A DNA stretch of 64,000 nt from Siphonodentalium dalli (lineage: Eukaryota; Mollusca; Scaphopoda; Gadilida; Siphonodentaliidae). This document shows positions 1 through 13,429 of this stretch, in pieces. Position 1 is the stretch's first letter, and each line of letters begins with the position of its first letter. Under the pieces are notes generated by a model. The model was not told where the DNA came from. It saw only the letters and a list, made by a program, of their open reading frames with translations, and ran no database searches. Location: the NCBI GenBank assembly GCA_032622095.1, contig CP136069.1, positions 163,237,043-163,301,042 on the forward strand. The letters run 5' to 3'. A program made the position numbers and the translations under genes.

Positions 1-2455
1 ATATGTCAGTTTTGAGTGGTTCACGAAATCTCAAAATAAATATTTTATGATCATGGAGTGTATGGGAATATTTCTAGTTTTAGTTCTAGTTCCTCAGTTT
101 TTTACATGTATATATCTACACACATTGCTATTTTGTGTTTGACATTACAACAAATTGACATAGTCTAAAATTTGGCTTCAAAGATTGATCTATATAAATG
201 TATCGTGATTTGTGGTTGTGTTATGAAAGTTGAAATAGTTTCACACAATATATGTGAATCATGTGGATATTATATGTTCAGAGAACGTACATTAGATTAG
301 AAAAATTATGATAATCTAGTGCCCTCTGACGAGGTATATTCAGCATGCCAACATGTCATGTGCATATATATATATGCATTGTGAATAGTTTCTCGGAAAG
401 TCATTTATGGACAGATGTAAACAAGGTGTACCATACCATTTCTGTTATTACGAGTTCCCAACGAGTGTCTGCAAACGAGACGGCAAGGGAATCCGTAATA
501 TAATAGTATGGATAAATTTGGCAATGCAGATACTGTTCTTACAATTACCTTCGTTGTTTCAGAACGAGGAGTATAAAAACGAGTACAAAAAATAAAAACT
601 GACTATCTTTGGGTTTAAGCATAACATTTAGATCCAGTATGGTCCTGATAGAATTAACACTCGGCACAACATAATCCATAGTTTGGTCTTGATAGAATTA
701 CCACTTGGTACATAGTAACCGTGATCATGTAATCTTCCAAAACAGAAAAGGGGAAATTGCCCTGATATGTACACAGTCCTAGGATGTAAACATGCGTGGC
801 AATTCGCTATTTGGAACGGAGTGCATGTTAATAAAAATACAGTGTCTTTCAATATCAAATCATGATATGGAAATGGAAGTGGACATTAACAAGCTTGACG
901 ACAAAGGAGTTTTATGCAGGTATGACAGATATTATACGAGTTACCGTGGAAGCCATTGACCCGCGAGAAAATGTCAATGAATGAACAGGGAGCCTTTGTA
1001 TTGTTCGAAGTTAATTTGGGACAGCCATCAATAAATATAGCACTCAGGCATTTAATCTTATTCGGTACTATGTACAATTTACTGATCATTGATTAAAACT
1101 AGGAAGTCTCCTTAGTCTGGTGCATTTCAGAATGTTCTCTTGCTGTCGCACATTTTCGTGCCAAACAAACCATAAACTAGCATTTTTTATGTCAAATCAG
1201 TGTGTTTATTTCTGGACACAACAAACCAGCTGAGAGAAAGCTTGCCTCAGTTCTGTGCATTATCCTTTCATCTATAAATTGATTAACTATTTGAATTGTG
1301 AAGCTAGTCGCGACACTTCATGTGCCTATATGCTCCATTTTAAAATATGCGTCAAGGAACTATTTTGTAGCTGAGCCTAAGTTACCCCATCAAATGAAAC
1401 TAGCAAGAAATACTTTCACGTTTAGGTTTAACACTTTTGCCCAAAATCAATAAGTAAACTAACATTAAACTATAATTGACACAACAATCAAATAGTCATT
1501 GTTGTGTGAACCAGTCCAAACTAAGGCCAATAAGCTAACAAACCCCCTGAACATTATTTCACCACTGAACATTTTGACGCTAATTGACACAATTTAAGCC
1601 TTCAATACCCTCTTAATTTCAAAACTCCAGCCGACCAACAACACCCTAAAAAACAATAATTCAAGTAAAGCAATTTGTTTATAGATGGCATTGTCCCCGC
1701 GAGTTATCACACCAGTTACCCTATTGTCCATGGCTGATATATTTACGAACCAATTATATTGATAACCAAACTGTTGCACACACCTTATTTTCCCATATTG
1801 TGGTTTTCTCCTGGCATCAAATCGACATATAGCACTATATATATAGGTTCTTCAACACAAGATGGGATGTAATATGTATATTTTTCATAATTCAACAGGA
1901 TGTTTAACCGCTGTTCATCGTTAATCAGGATTCATTCCCAATCTTGAACGGTTATTGAAATTCAAATAAAAGGCTGGTATGCGATCCACTTTGATGGCGA
2001 CAAATTGTGGTATTAGATGGCTAATTTAGCCATTTTCAGACAATAGTAAGACAATAATATAATTTATTAATATTTATATTTACACTTTACTAACCCATTA
2101 CTTATTATTACAATTTATGAATGTATGTATACAAGGAAGGACTTTTCTTTGTAATTGAATGATGCACATGAATTAAATATTACCCCCCCCCCCCCCCCCC
2201 CGCTTCAAATTTACCAAAGAAATATAATTTAATGATAATCAGAATATTTAATTTATATCGCCTTAACAGAACATACTTACATATGATACAGTGAGACTTA
2301 AGTATCTACTGATACATGAGCCATCAGCTATAAAAGGTTAAAGATAGTGTATCACTTCCTATAACATTCAGTTTATGAATAGATAGAATCAGGGACACAT
2401 GTCCAGAATGCTTAAGAGATTTTCCTAATGTGAGTGGTTATACTTTCAATTCTAG
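1..2455. other. Non-coding upstream or intronic DNA
   Basis: I see no convincing exon here. The first recognisable exon begins at 2456 in phase 1, so an earlier coding exon must exist. It is either upstream of the window or too short for me to recognise here. The stretch is AT-rich and has an 18-base poly-C tract at about 2183-2200 plus small TA-rich runs. No signal peptide exon was found. Confidence 0.5.
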
Positions 2456-2737
2456 TATCCAAACGAGCCAGCAAATATGAAGGCAAAGTTACTGTCAAAT
2501 ATCCAGTGCATTTATGCTCTAACAACGGCAATGGCGTTAGCAGTCAGCTAAATACCACTCTGGACGAACTGCAATGCAAGAAACATAACAAATGTCGCTA
2601 CAGTGTTAAAGCTTGTGGCCATGAGAGCCACCAACTCAGTAAACGTTCAGTTGATGACGATACAGAAGTAACAATTCACTTCGAGTCTGCTATGGACTCT
2701 CTATCAACAGAGTGGTCTCACGATGACCCAGCTCTAC
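2456..2737 (+). CDS. Exon: four-Cys extracellular domain
   Basis: A symmetric phase 1-1 exon of 282 bases follows a pyrimidine-rich acceptor (TTCTAG) and ends at donor GTTAGT. It encodes about 94 residues with four cysteines, an NTT glycosylation site and a basic KRS site before a beta-rich segment (TEVTIHFES). From memory, similar domains precede GCC2_GCC3 repeats in lophotrochozoan multidomain proteins. I cannot give a Pfam name. Confidence 0.75.
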
Positions 2738-5700
2738 GTTAGTATATATATATATAGTTTGTTTGTGGTGACTGTCGTCAGTCACGTAATTTGATTAGTT
2801 ATGTTTGAGTCTGATATACTGATATAATTGTGGCCATAACTATCAGTCATACGGCAAATTGTTGATTACCAACCAAAATACGATTATTATAATGGTATTT
2901 ACATGCACTCTGCACAATTCGTGTGGCAATGGCGAATATTTCACAGGTTATATACTGTGAAAAATCCTATAATTCCTTTATAACCATAATTATTTAGAAA
3001 TACCTCCCTTGAGCATATATTATGTTATTTGAATAACTGATACTTACTATATGCTCAATGCTCAATTTATCTTCATTTAACGTCTATGCAAACAACAACA
3101 TCAATTGATTAATCGCTGGCAAACCACACAATCCGCCACCAAGTTCGAGCAGATATTTAATCTGGCGACAGTGTTGCTCCAAAATTACGACATACATCTG
3201 TCATGAAACGATTACAATATGAGTGAAGATACGCGCAGTAATATCCAGAGTAAGACGACAATATAGCGAGAGAAGGCCCATGCAGGCTCAGCATTATTAG
3301 TGGGTCTCATAACATGGAGCATTATTCGGCCTATACAAGTATTTTGTTTCCATCACAAAGTTCATAGACTATCTAAATAAAGTGACGAAAAGATGTAATG
3401 GTGTGGGCGCGGCTCAAAGTGCATTGCAATTCAAGTTGAATATTTGTTAATAAAACACGCATTCTGAATGGTCTAGAGTTGCTAACTTTAGTTTTTGATT
3501 CACCAGCAAAGATAGCTGATCGGTTAACATATTTTGAATGGAACATTGCGTCATGTTAACGGGCATAACATATGTTACCCCGCGGCCAAGAATCGCATAA
3601 TCAACCGCCCAGAGTTGACTATATACCGTTTAACAGTATGTTGTTCCGGCGCTGTTCCGAGTAAACCTATGGACCCATACCCAGAGATGAGATCACCAGA
3701 AAAAGGATATCACACTTCTTGGCAGTTAATACCAATAAAAAGCTCATTTCGTGCAGTGTCTTTCAATTCTGTTGGTGGATTGAATTACAATGGTGATAAA
3801 GGTACCCTCTTTCGTTGGATTTTCGGGGATTCAAGCATGAAAACAAGTTTGTCAACTTGCTAGCTTGTAGCTGTTTTTATGCTCGAATATCCAACACAAC
3901 AGAGTACGCTTAATATATTGTTTCACATATTATTTCGAACGCCAGTGAGAATGTGAATCTTTCTATTCCTCAGAGGCATATTGATCATTTACAGTCAGCT
4001 TAACCATGTCTATACTAAACATATTTGCCCAATCAGTTATACAAGTATAATACTGGAATGATCCACTATTCATCTGGAGGGGTTTTCAGGAAACCTATGG
4101 TCGTTTGTTGAACTTAATTGAATATTTCCCACAATTACTACTTGTCAATGAATATTTAGTATCGAAAGGGTTAAGTAATGACAAAGCAGGGTATATTAAA
4201 TGCAACCACCAAGGGTGCTGATACCTTAGGCAGGTGAATGACGTCATATATTTTTTTTCTATATCCATCAGTGATTTTTTAGATCGCGGGTATGGATATT
4301 GGAGAAATTGTCATGTGACTTCCGGTTAGCAACAGTGTGAAGATTGCAAGAAAACGCGGAATTTGGAATGAAGCATCGCGATGGAAATGAAAGTAACTAA
4401 TTCACAACGAAGAATTCACATGTGATTCAGGTCTATTAATTTCAATTAGACCAATTTCTTTGGTTAGCTTAATGAACTCGAAAAACGAAGACGTCGTGAC
4501 ATGACTTCTGACATCACTTTGTCATGTCATCTCCGTCGTGATCACTGCGTGATGTTACATAAATTATTCTTAGCGCTATGTCGCCGATAAAAGGCAAATT
4601 TGAGGCACAGCATGTGTGGTTGCTCCACTACGTGTCGCGTACTATTCATAATAAAACATGCCTGTTTATACGCTTTCGATAAAGCTAGGACATTGTCCTA
4701 AACAAATATTAAGTGGCTTAACTGTACACGAGTTAGTGAAACAACAAGATCATGCCATGAATCTATGACTATGCCCGTAGAGATCATATTCCACCAGTTA
4801 AAACCTGGGAACTTTTTGAAGATCTGACACGGAACTATAGCAAAGAAAAATAACACGGGTGATGTTTCTTAGTAGATACTGTTCCACAACGATATATTCA
4901 GGTGAGTGTCGAGCTCAAGTTTACATGGTCTAAACACTTTTGTGAACTGATATCGCTTTCAAGCGCTTATGATCATACAATTTTCCCCGGGTAATCAATT
5001 CATGTTTACCATTTTGTTTATTGACTCACAAAAATCGTCTTTCTTTCAAACTGTATATACTATACACTTAGGTGCCATCGAGGTTAACGAAACACTGGAA
5101 ACACTAATATCAATGGAGGATTCTGTATACGACCTGTTGAACAACACGGACACGTACCTGACATTGGATGTGGATGGCACGACTTACACGCCCACATCAG
5201 CAGCCCTAACGGAAGCTTTGACTGTGTGCCAAGAAGGATCTGTGAGCTGGGATAGCTTATGTGGTGAGTTTGGTGATTTGCTATTCTGCACACATGCGAC
5301 TGTATGCATCCCGCTTTTGTTTAGGGACATGCAGACAGGAGTCAAAATGCTCAACAGTTGAAATTCCATACCTGACCCAACACTAGGTTGAAATTGTTTT
5401 CGTAGTTTTATTTTCCAACAATTTTTCTAGTGGGGAATGAGTTGATTTTAGACCAACATTTACATATTTTCCTACCGTAGGTCAAAATTCTGGACTGATA
5501 TGGCCATCAGTTGGATGGAACTTTTCCAACCTTAGGGGGTTGTCAGGTTGGAAATTTCCAACTCTTGGAAATCTTGAGGCAGTCTAGACCTAGGATTTTA
5601 CAACTTTCATGTTTCAAATGTTTTCACATATGGTCGGCATGGTGTGTCCGGGTCCTCCCTCGGTAGCCAGTCAAAAACTGCTAATTAATTTAAGAAAACA

Positions 5701-8700
5701 GATCGGTGTGTAAATTTGCCTGAAGTTAGACAATATATATTATGAGTTTTCAATTTTCAGGTTCACATCTTAAACTTTTATCACACTAGTCCCAGTTGAT
5801 TTTCTTTCAGGCCTGTGGTGGGAACAGTTGGGAAAAATCGAAGCCCAGCTTGTATATTTGTCTGTTCCAAGGGTGGTGGTGCAGTGGAAATTCTAAGGTG
5901 GACACCCCGACAAATACCTCTATCCACGTCCCTGCTTATTTGTTCACTAAACATGACTGTCGATGTGTTACCATTTAGTTGATGAATCTCTGTATTAACC
6001 ATTTGTTTACTGAATGGATACTTCTACCGAGTTACAAAAGTATATATCGGAATGGTTCATTATTCATTTGGAGGGATATTCTGAAAACAAAAGCAGACGA
6101 CAGACAGGCGAAGATATAATACAAGAGCAGAATTATTAATTTTTATTTATCATACAGCATTGGTAAGAAATGTTTAGATAATTCCTATATGGGCATATGT
6201 ACACCATAGCCTGCATGAAACTACTTGGCATTTTATTATGATTCAAGATTTTACACAGGTTAATCTAAGTCGATTTCCACTTGCCTCTGTTGACTAATTC
6301 CCATTACCGCCCATAAAATAATTGTAAAGCAAGGCTCAGTGGGTGGTTAAAGGTACAATGGACCAGCTTACTTAAATTGCCATCAATTACATTCGTTATC
6401 CACCATGCAACACCATGCACAATAAAACAATTATGTGATAATCATGTCAGGCACTGTCTGAAACATTTTACATATGAGTCATAAGTTCGGACGCCCGTCT
6501 GCCCAACCCTCATGAAAGGATAACTAATAAACTCACACAAACACATATATATTATATATTATATAGATAGGTGTGTGTGAACCGTGGCGCTGAATAGTCA
6601 CATAACCTCGATGTTTTAAAGGATATAAATAATCCTACTAATTGGGGCGAATTGGTTGATATCCAGAACAATAGAAAACAACACTCATTGTATTAGTTGA
6701 ATGCCATTATGTGTATTTGTACAGGTGCACCGCTTACATTTGAACACAAATTACATTGTTATTGTCTGTAGCCGTGTGTCCAATTGGAACGATGGCGGCT
6801 GGTGGCCTTTGCTTTCCATGTGAAATTGGACAATACCAGGACCAAGATGGATCGACATCGTGCAAGTACTGTCCGGACGGCACCACCTCGGCGGAAGACA
6901 ACCGCATCAGTGTGGATGAGTGTACAGGTCAGCAACACTATATTCTCACTCGACATCACAGATGCCCCTTCCGATATGACGCCTTGCAGCTACAATTTGT
7001 ATGTTTCATATATAAAACAGAAATAATTAGATTGTACCCACGGACCTATTAATAGGAGCTTTTAATGGAAAGATATCAACCTTCAAAGGAGGAACATGAT
7101 GTGAATATTGTCAGGCGAGCAACAATTCCAGTGATCGTCTCTTTTAACTTGAAAAGGGTCCATGCTTCGCCACCAAAAATCGGCAGATGATAAAGAGCTT
7201 CTCAATTGTGAGCCTATGTGCTTTTTTCCACGTATTGCTCATGGGAGAGTTGTGTATATTTGCGATGGATTTGATATGCAGGATGGTGATTGCAAGTATT
7301 ATCATTTCTCATTTGCCTAGTAAGCATTAATTGGGCTCAGAAAATCGGTGTCAAATCGGACAGGTCATCTTTAGCCACATGCATGATAGTTATATATGAT
7401 ATAACTATGTATGCTTCTCATATGCATTGTATGTGGACCCGCCTCATATGAATGGTTCTTTGCCAATACTTCAGAGCACAACTGCTTTAGCCATTTCTTG
7501 CTGAATTGATTATCCCATTTTCAGTTATACAACTAAACATTGGAGTGGTCTAATATTCATATGGAGGGACATATAAGCAGGGGACAGCCAGATAAAGATA
7601 TAATATAATGGATTAAATTGTACCAGGAGGCACACGAGATACCCATTTAAAAAACTAAATGATTAGCTGCTCCTTTTTAACAGTTTACTGCTTTGTTTTT
7701 TCAATCGAACATTCCCGACCTAGAAATCGGCATGACGGTGCACATTCATTTAGTTTCGACACCGGCTAAACATATTTTACATTTTGTGTTAATGCCATTG
7801 GTGCCATGTGAAGTGTTTTATTGTGTTGCTTTGCTTTTTGTTATTTTATTATTTTGTATAGCTTTTGTTCTAGTTGTAGATTTTTCAAAGATCATATATG
7901 TTTTTTAAATTTATCATAGTTTCCAAATGCTTGGCCCAAAAACGTTGTCAGCGCAAACCCTCAACCCACCCTTCACAAGTGTAAACAATAATATTGTATA
8001 CACCCACCCCTGATTAAGTTGTCCTGTTGAATACTGGTGGGTCATGCTGAATTGATATGATGATGGTGGGTCCTGCTGAATTGCTATGATGTTGGTAGGG
8101 CAAACCGATGCTGTTAAGAAAAAGTACGCTTATTTTCATAAATTTGTCATATCTGCAGTGTTTGGCTAATCGAAGGCAGTGCCTGTAAGAACCTTTCAAG
8201 AACATATTTTAATAATGGTGGCACTGCAAAACCGGGGTATAGCATCTAAATTATGGTCGGTTTGCAAGAAACGACACAGCAATAAAGAATATATATTATT
8301 AAAATATTTCTAAATATACTTTATATATGTTTTAAAGTTACTTTTTCTTAACAGCATCAGTTACCCTACCACCATCATAGAAAATTAGATGAATTACTTA
8401 ACGAGCAGTATATAGTAGAATATGACCGTAAATAACTGACTGTATGACGATGGGAAGCGGAGTCATACAATAAGTGTAATTGTCAAATTGGACTATATAT
8501 ATACACGCAGATACACCGTGTTTTAACTCTACTGCAGATATTTGTTTGAGAAACCCACTATATAACATTCATATATTGACTCTGCTGTATAACCTTTCTC
8601 AAAAGATGGCGTCACAATTAAGCAGCAACTCATTTTCAGTCATTTCGTCAAGAGTTTCGTGCAGCTGAATTATGCCTGTTAGATCTTAAATTATTATCAG

Positions 8701-11700
8701 TATTATTATATAGGCATTCTATGCCTCTGTTATCATCCTAGAATGAATTTACCCACGTCGACTTGGTTTATTTGCATTGATTGTACCACGACTTGTGTCG
8801 TACATGTTGAATAGTACCACAAACAGCCGCAATCATATGCATGGCAACACACCTCTACTGACCAATCAGGGCTAGCATTACAACCGGCTCTAGGCAAGGC
8901 CGTAAAACAGTGTATCATACACAAAGATGTTTTCCTATACACAGAGAGATGTCCTATCGGATCTTTTGGAAATGACGGGGTTTGCTACGAATGCGAGATA
9001 GGATATTATCAACCACTAACAGGATCTGCGGAATGCCAGTCATGTCCAGATGGACTCACAACTTCGAGTGTGGGAACTATTGAATCATCAGTGTGTTCAG
9101 GTATGCAATTCATGACATCGGGGATGTGGCGACAGGGGGTGATAAACTTTAATCAAAATATTAAAACAGTTGGAAATTTCATACCACAACATCAGTTGGA
9201 AATTTCAAACAAAAAAGAGGGGAAGAAACCCAACAGATGCCCTCAAATCCCCCATCATAGACCCTCTGGCCACAACACTGGATCACATATTGTTTTAATC
9301 CCGAGTTTGGTGTTTTGCTTGTTATGCCACGTCCGCGTTTCACAAAATCATAATTAAAGTGATGTGAATCATAACGGTATAGGGTGATCACATTGGAATG
9401 GAGAATAATTTTGCTCAGAATTGTTATTTTTACAAATATTATAACCAAATTGACAAAGCACACCGTCGTTCTTATATATCAATTAAATGCAGTGACCCTC
9501 GATGACGAAATTGATTTCGTTTGTTTATCGCCGATTGTTGCGTCCCGAATCGAGAAGTAAATATTTGGGCGTATTTCAGACGATTATACTAACTGATCAG
9601 TTTCATGTACCCGAACAAGTCCACACAATGTCTTTAGCAACACAATTAGCTTTGTATCATTGAGCTTTCAATGGGAAAACACCAAAATCTGATATTTATC
9701 TCATCCTATTTCAGAAATATTCATGCAATTACATTTTTTTTATCTCTCGTCGAAACTATACAAAATAAATCGATAGAGCATTCCTATATCAAACATACTA
9801 GGTGGTTTTATGTGGCACTTATGCTATTAAAGAAGATAGTGTGTACACCTTAGAATATGTAGATTTTTTTACGCAGTGACCCTCAATGGTGTGAACATGT
9901 ATGTATGTTTCTCATTGATAAATTCGGCATTAATTAATTGCTAATTAAATATCTATATTTTTCATTAGATCAGATATCATCTTTTCTCAAAAGGTACAAC
10001 CAACTTCGGCAATAATATTTTCAACCGGGCATACTACCTGCATACTGATCTGTTTCAAACATCGAAATAACTACATATCATGATGGGACCTCAAAAATTA
10101 ACGTTGGAGCCTATGTATTCCAATCTGTTCTATTCAATGATCAAAAATTGAAAGGATATAATTAATATTTATACTATATATCACATTTTTAGCTCTTTCT
10201 GTACTAAATGGATGCTCACATTCAGTTATAAAGTATACATTGGAATGGTATATTAATCAGGAATATAAGCAGACAAAACACAAACATAATTAAAGTGCAG
10301 ACATATTCCTATTCATTGTTGGGAAACGTTCAGATAATAAGTTCAACAAAGTTCAACTATGACCATTTGTTAAACATATTATCTGCAACTTTCCTAAGAG
10401 AATTACTCGTCAATTAAGTGGGTTAACATATTCACTGCTGAATGACAGTCATGACATCATGGGCTGACCCGTTGACGTTATGGCATTTTCCAGTGGAAAA
10501 TATGACTGGAATATCACACAAACCATGTACTAATTGCGATGAAAGGCTATTAGCATGCACAATCCTGGTAAATCATACACTGTCTCCAATTTCAAACTTC
10601 GACATGCAATGGTTCTGATGCACCATTCTCTGAGTTCCAGTTATGAATAATGGCCGAATGCTAGTGTGCTGAAGAGGTCCGTACTGACTATGGTGTATAG
10701 CACAAAGTGTGGCATTTTACATCCGTACTCAGTCCTTGAGGACCAGAGAAAGTGTCTCCAACTTATTACTGTGTGATGTATTTGTGAGTTATATTGAAAA
10801 CCCGAAACCATAATCATAACTACGGATCTGACAAAATGATAACTGACATAAATAACACAGATTCTAGTGACGTAGTGGCCTATTCGTAGTTCTTATCTTT
10901 AGTATTGTTTTACATTTGTGTTTATTTTGTTCGCAGGTTCTCCCACTAACCAGGAGGAAACAGGAATGGCGACCGAAATGATAGTGGGTATTGCATGTGC
11001 GGTCGTGGTTGTGATTGCCGTTGTCGTTGTTGCAATAGGAGCTTACATATATTTTAGAGGGTGAGTTATCTCAGTCATGGCATGATTGGAATTGTGATGC
11101 TATATATAAAATGGGCTACATCATACATGGAATAATTGAAATGTGATTTAATTTATTTGTCCAGACAATATATTTAGGAGATAAACAAACTATGTTAAGC
11201 TGGATATTCGGGGATTGGAAGATGAAAACAGTTTGTTCACTGTACGAACACTTTCAATCGGTATTATTGGCTATAAATTGTTATATCATTTTTCTGATGA
11301 TCAAATATCTGGGTTTGTTCCACGGAGTGACTCGGAACAGGTCCAAAACAACTTCCTGTTAAACATATCTATATATGGTATATAACTTTCCGGTTTACCT
11401 TGAATATACGAGTGCCGGCTGCATGCACGTCATACAAATGTGTTCACCCGTCAGTGAGCGATGCTGGTGAATCGAAAACGAAAGCTAGTAGCTATCTACC
11501 AACCAGATTGTGTAGTTTACCGACAAATATACAATTTAGATTTCCTTCGTTTTGCTTTAGAACATATGAATATTGTGCGTAAATATCAGTAAAACAGATA
11601 TACAAATACACCAAACATGAGCATAGTTGAATTTTTATTGATTTTAAACTTAATTCAAACATTTATATGCCACTGAATGGTGTGGTCTAAAGAGCCTAAC

Positions 11701-12279
11701 ATATAATTGCATGCAACATAGGCATAGGTGTTAAAGGTATCCAATTTCACACCAAATCAGTCAAAATTGCCTAAACCAATGCTCAGCTTACCATTGAAAA
11801 CTACTTACTATCACCATCATTTGTAAGGCCCAGCCATCACGAAAATCCAGTTTTATGTTGAAAATGTTACAAAAGTTTATAACTGACAACACTCTTTATT
11901 GTCTATCGCTTTTGTTAAACAAAAGCCTGAACGCTTTATATAAGAGACGATTGTTGGAATTTTTGGGCTCCTGACAAAATAATTCGACAACTGACCACCA
12001 AAACCTCCTAATTGACTCATGTGTAGTTTCTAGTTATTTTCCGGTATAGAAAACATACAAATTGTGGTTTTATGGTGTCAAATCGAATGGGGCATCTCTA
12101 ACTGTAACTGAATTTTCAGAACCTCTCTTTTATTTAAATTATAAATTGCTAATTTACGTTTCAGAAAAAAAGCCAAAGTGTCTGCGTTCACTTCGTCTGC
12201 ACCACAGAATACTACATACATGATGAGCGTGAGATCTGGTTCAGTTCTGTCGACTTCAGGAGTCAAACCAGTCGTTTGA
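2456..12279 (+). CDS. GCC2_GCC3-repeat type I transmembrane protein (3' six exons)
   Basis: Six exons (2456-2737, 5072-5263, 6772-6927, 8945-9100, 10937-11060, 12165-12279) join with AG acceptors and GT donors. Phases are 1,1,1,1,2, and together they give 340 codons plus TGA. Order: an extracellular four-Cys domain, a glycosylated linker, two 52-residue six-Cys GCC2_GCC3 (ephrin-receptor-like) repeats, one transmembrane helix, then a ~38-residue cytoplasmic tail. The protein should sit in the plasma membrane with its Cys-rich part outside. GCC2_GCC3 repeats occur in cell-surface and matrix proteins as disulphide-stabilised spacers, and ligand and function are unknown. The N-terminus and signal peptide are not in view. 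A paralogous 3' half lies inverted at 52.3-57.4 kb. Exon joins are inferred from splice sites, phase closure and the paralog; RNA evidence is absent. Confidence 0.85.
2738..5071 (+). other. Intron with a dispersed foldback-family insert
   Basis: No exon seen. The interval about 3420-3905 belongs to a dispersed repeat also found near 11.15, 17.7 and 53.1 kb. The copies share GCTGTTCCGAGTAA and a distal GGGGATTCAAGCATGAAAAC block. Confidence 0.6.
5072..5263 (+). CDS. Exon: glycosylated linker, second half of the domain
   Basis: A phase 1-1 exon of 192 bases lies between acceptor CACTTAG and donor GTGAGT. It encodes about 64 residues with NET and NNT glycosylation sites and two cysteines (VCQE and DSLC). 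The last Cys comes just before the first GCC2_GCC3 repeat. Its acidic, Thr-rich sequence looks like the C-terminal half of the domain begun in the previous exon. Confidence 0.75.
6772..6927 (+). CDS. Exon: first GCC2_GCC3 repeat
   Basis: 156 bases, phase 1-1, acceptor TCTGTAG and donor GTCAGC. The 52-residue repeat has six cysteines in the family pattern: CPIG, CFPC, the aromatic IGQY segment, CKYC, PDGTT and a final EC. One exon makes one repeat, which allows repeat gain and loss by exon shuffling. This exon has no visible counterpart in the inverted paralog. Confidence 0.88.
8083..8380. mobile_element. MITE with ~43-bp terminal inverted repeats
   Basis: The left arm contains TGATGTTGGTAGGGCAAA and CTGTTAAGAAAAAGTA. 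The right arm carries their inverse (TACTTTTTCTTAACAG, then TACCCTACCACCATCA). The element is about 298 bp with no ORF. A second copy at 58205-58510 lies at the matching intron position of the inverted paralog, so the insertion predates the duplication. Confidence 0.7.
8945..9100 (+). CDS. Exon: second GCC2_GCC3 repeat
   Basis: 156 bases, phase 1-1, acceptor ATACACAG and donor GTATGC. It encodes RCPIG, CYEC, EIGYY, CQSC, PDGLTT and a final VC, again six cysteines. The inverted paralogous exon at 57212-57367 has the same length and splice sites and differs at about four residues. Confidence 0.9.
10937..11060 (+). CDS. Exon: juxtamembrane and transmembrane segment
   Basis: 124 bases, entering in phase 1 and leaving in phase 2, acceptor TTCGCAG and donor GTGAGT. 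About 14 polar juxtamembrane residues (NQEETG) are followed by a ~24-residue hydrophobic helix starting MIVGIACAVVV and ending GAYIYF, then an Arg-Gly. This is a typical single-pass anchor with the basic residue on the cytoplasmic side. Confidence 0.88.
11140..11490. repeat. Intronic copy of dispersed foldback family
   Basis: It shares GGATATTCGGGGATTGGAAG, ATGAAAACAGTTTGTTCACT and a GACTCGGAACAGG block with the copies at 3.4-3.9, 17.7-18.2 and 53.1-53.5 kb. The 53-kb copy occupies the homologous intron of the paralog. Confidence 0.55.
12165..12279 (+). CDS. Exon: cytoplasmic tail and stop
   Basis: The acceptor is CGTTTCAG. The tail starts KKAKVSAFTSS, contains one tyrosine (NTTYMMSV), is Ser/Thr-rich and ends KPVV at TGA 12277-12279. 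In the paralog the tail runs 11 residues further to DCDEEIA. Here the matching sequence lies in the +1 frame just after the stop and ends at 12316, so the two tails differ by a frameshifting indel. Confidence 0.85.
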
Positions 12280-12414
12280 AAAAATCGTTCTTCATTGTGG
12301 CGAGGATATTGCATGATCCAAAACATGGATATGATATAGTTAAGCCTAAACAAGAAGACCTGTGTTTCCAGTAACCCGACCATCCATAATGTTGTACATT
12401 ATACTGTAGTAAAA
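12280..12414 (+). other. 3' UTR-like sequence with out-of-frame tail remnant
   Basis: After TGA the +1 frame still reads HCGEDIA and then a stop at 12314-12316, matching the C-terminus of the paralog. I found no clear AATAAA signal nearby. Confidence 0.6.
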
Positions 12415-13015
12415 GAAAATTGTTAAGAAATATTAGCATTCCGTACAGGCTACTATTGGATGTCAACCTGACACTCTGACATGCCACACTTACATCACTG
12501 CAACCAAATAAGTAAGACTATCATAATAATGATAACTCTACTTGCAACGTACATTGACGAAATAACGGCGATTTGTTAGAAAGAATATACAACACCACAA
12601 TTAATGAAGTTTGGTCTACCATAAGTAAAATTTCTCATTTAGGGTGATGGTTTCTTTAAAAACACTCCTTCAATTATTGCTCTTAAAAATATTTCCCTTT
12701 AAAAACACTCCTTCAAATATTGGACACTTTAAAAACACTTCTTCAAAAATTATCCGGGGAAGGGCGATATTTCCAGTATAGTTCCCAACGCCTGGATGGT
12801 GAATATTGCTAATTTCAAATGTTCAAATATATGCGTTAATTCGTCAATTATTATTGTTACTTGTCTGGTTGTAGTGAAGCAATATTGGCATCCAATATTA
12901 GCATGTACTTACTGGTTTGGTTGTAGTGAAGCAAATTTGGCATGTCAGAGCATCCGATTGGCATGCAATATTAGGATTGATTCGAATGCTAATATTTGTT
13001 TTACGTATACAATTG
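12415..13015. mobile_element. Terminal-inverted-repeat element (~0.6 kb)
   Basis: The left arm (about 12415-12520) is the inverse of the right arm (about 12905-13015). Both contain TGGCATGTCAGAG, GAATGCTAATATTT and a TTGGTTG(C/T)AGTGA stretch. The interior has three copies of TTTAAAAACACTCCTTCAA near 12655, 12700 and 12730. There is no ORF of note. Confidence 0.65.
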
Positions 13016-13429
13016 TTGATCCATATCGGGTTAAAAAAAGACCTTAGTTTCCACTAACCCGACCGACCCTATTTTGGACGCTGACCCTACACATTTTATT
13101 GTGATTTTGGGACTCAAAATGTTTTTAATTTATTTTAATTTAAGTCTATAACAAACGTCTTTTGATAAGTTAAAAGTTTGATGTTGTGCATCACATATAA
13201 ACTCTTTAAAACGAGTCCATGTAGTTTAATTCATATAGTTCACGGAAAAATTGAAGTTAAACTTTGAGCATGGAACTTGACTTGTTTTGTCTATACATGT
13301 AGCTTTATTTAACTTTTATTAAGATAATTAAATGACGTTGTCATCATGTTTGCAAATTTAATGTGGTTTGTGCGAAATGGAGGACAAGTCAAATAAAACG
13401 ACACAATGTGTGACATGACTTCTATTTCC

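Larger units (their letters stand above)
5264..8944 (+). other. Introns on either side of exon 3 (non-coding content)
   Basis: Apart from the exon at 6772-6927, no coding sequence is seen. From about 7720 onward the intron aligns in inverse orientation with 58.8 kb and below. That marks the 5' edge of the inverted duplication, after exon 3. A terminal-inverted-repeat element lies at 8083-8380. Confidence 0.55.
7720..12320 (+). repeat. Left arm of inverted segmental duplication
   Basis: Exons 4-6, their introns and an intronic MITE match the reverse complement of about 52320-58840. Matching intron landmarks include the CCAGTGGAAAA stretch near 10.5 kb and the AACTTCGGCAATAATATT stretch near 10 kb. 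Homology stops shortly after the stop codon and about 800 bases past exon 3. Confidence 0.85.

Noticed and set aside
3534-3863. 109-codon ORF in an intron
   Set aside because: It overlies the dispersed foldback repeat and has no counterpart frame in the other copies.
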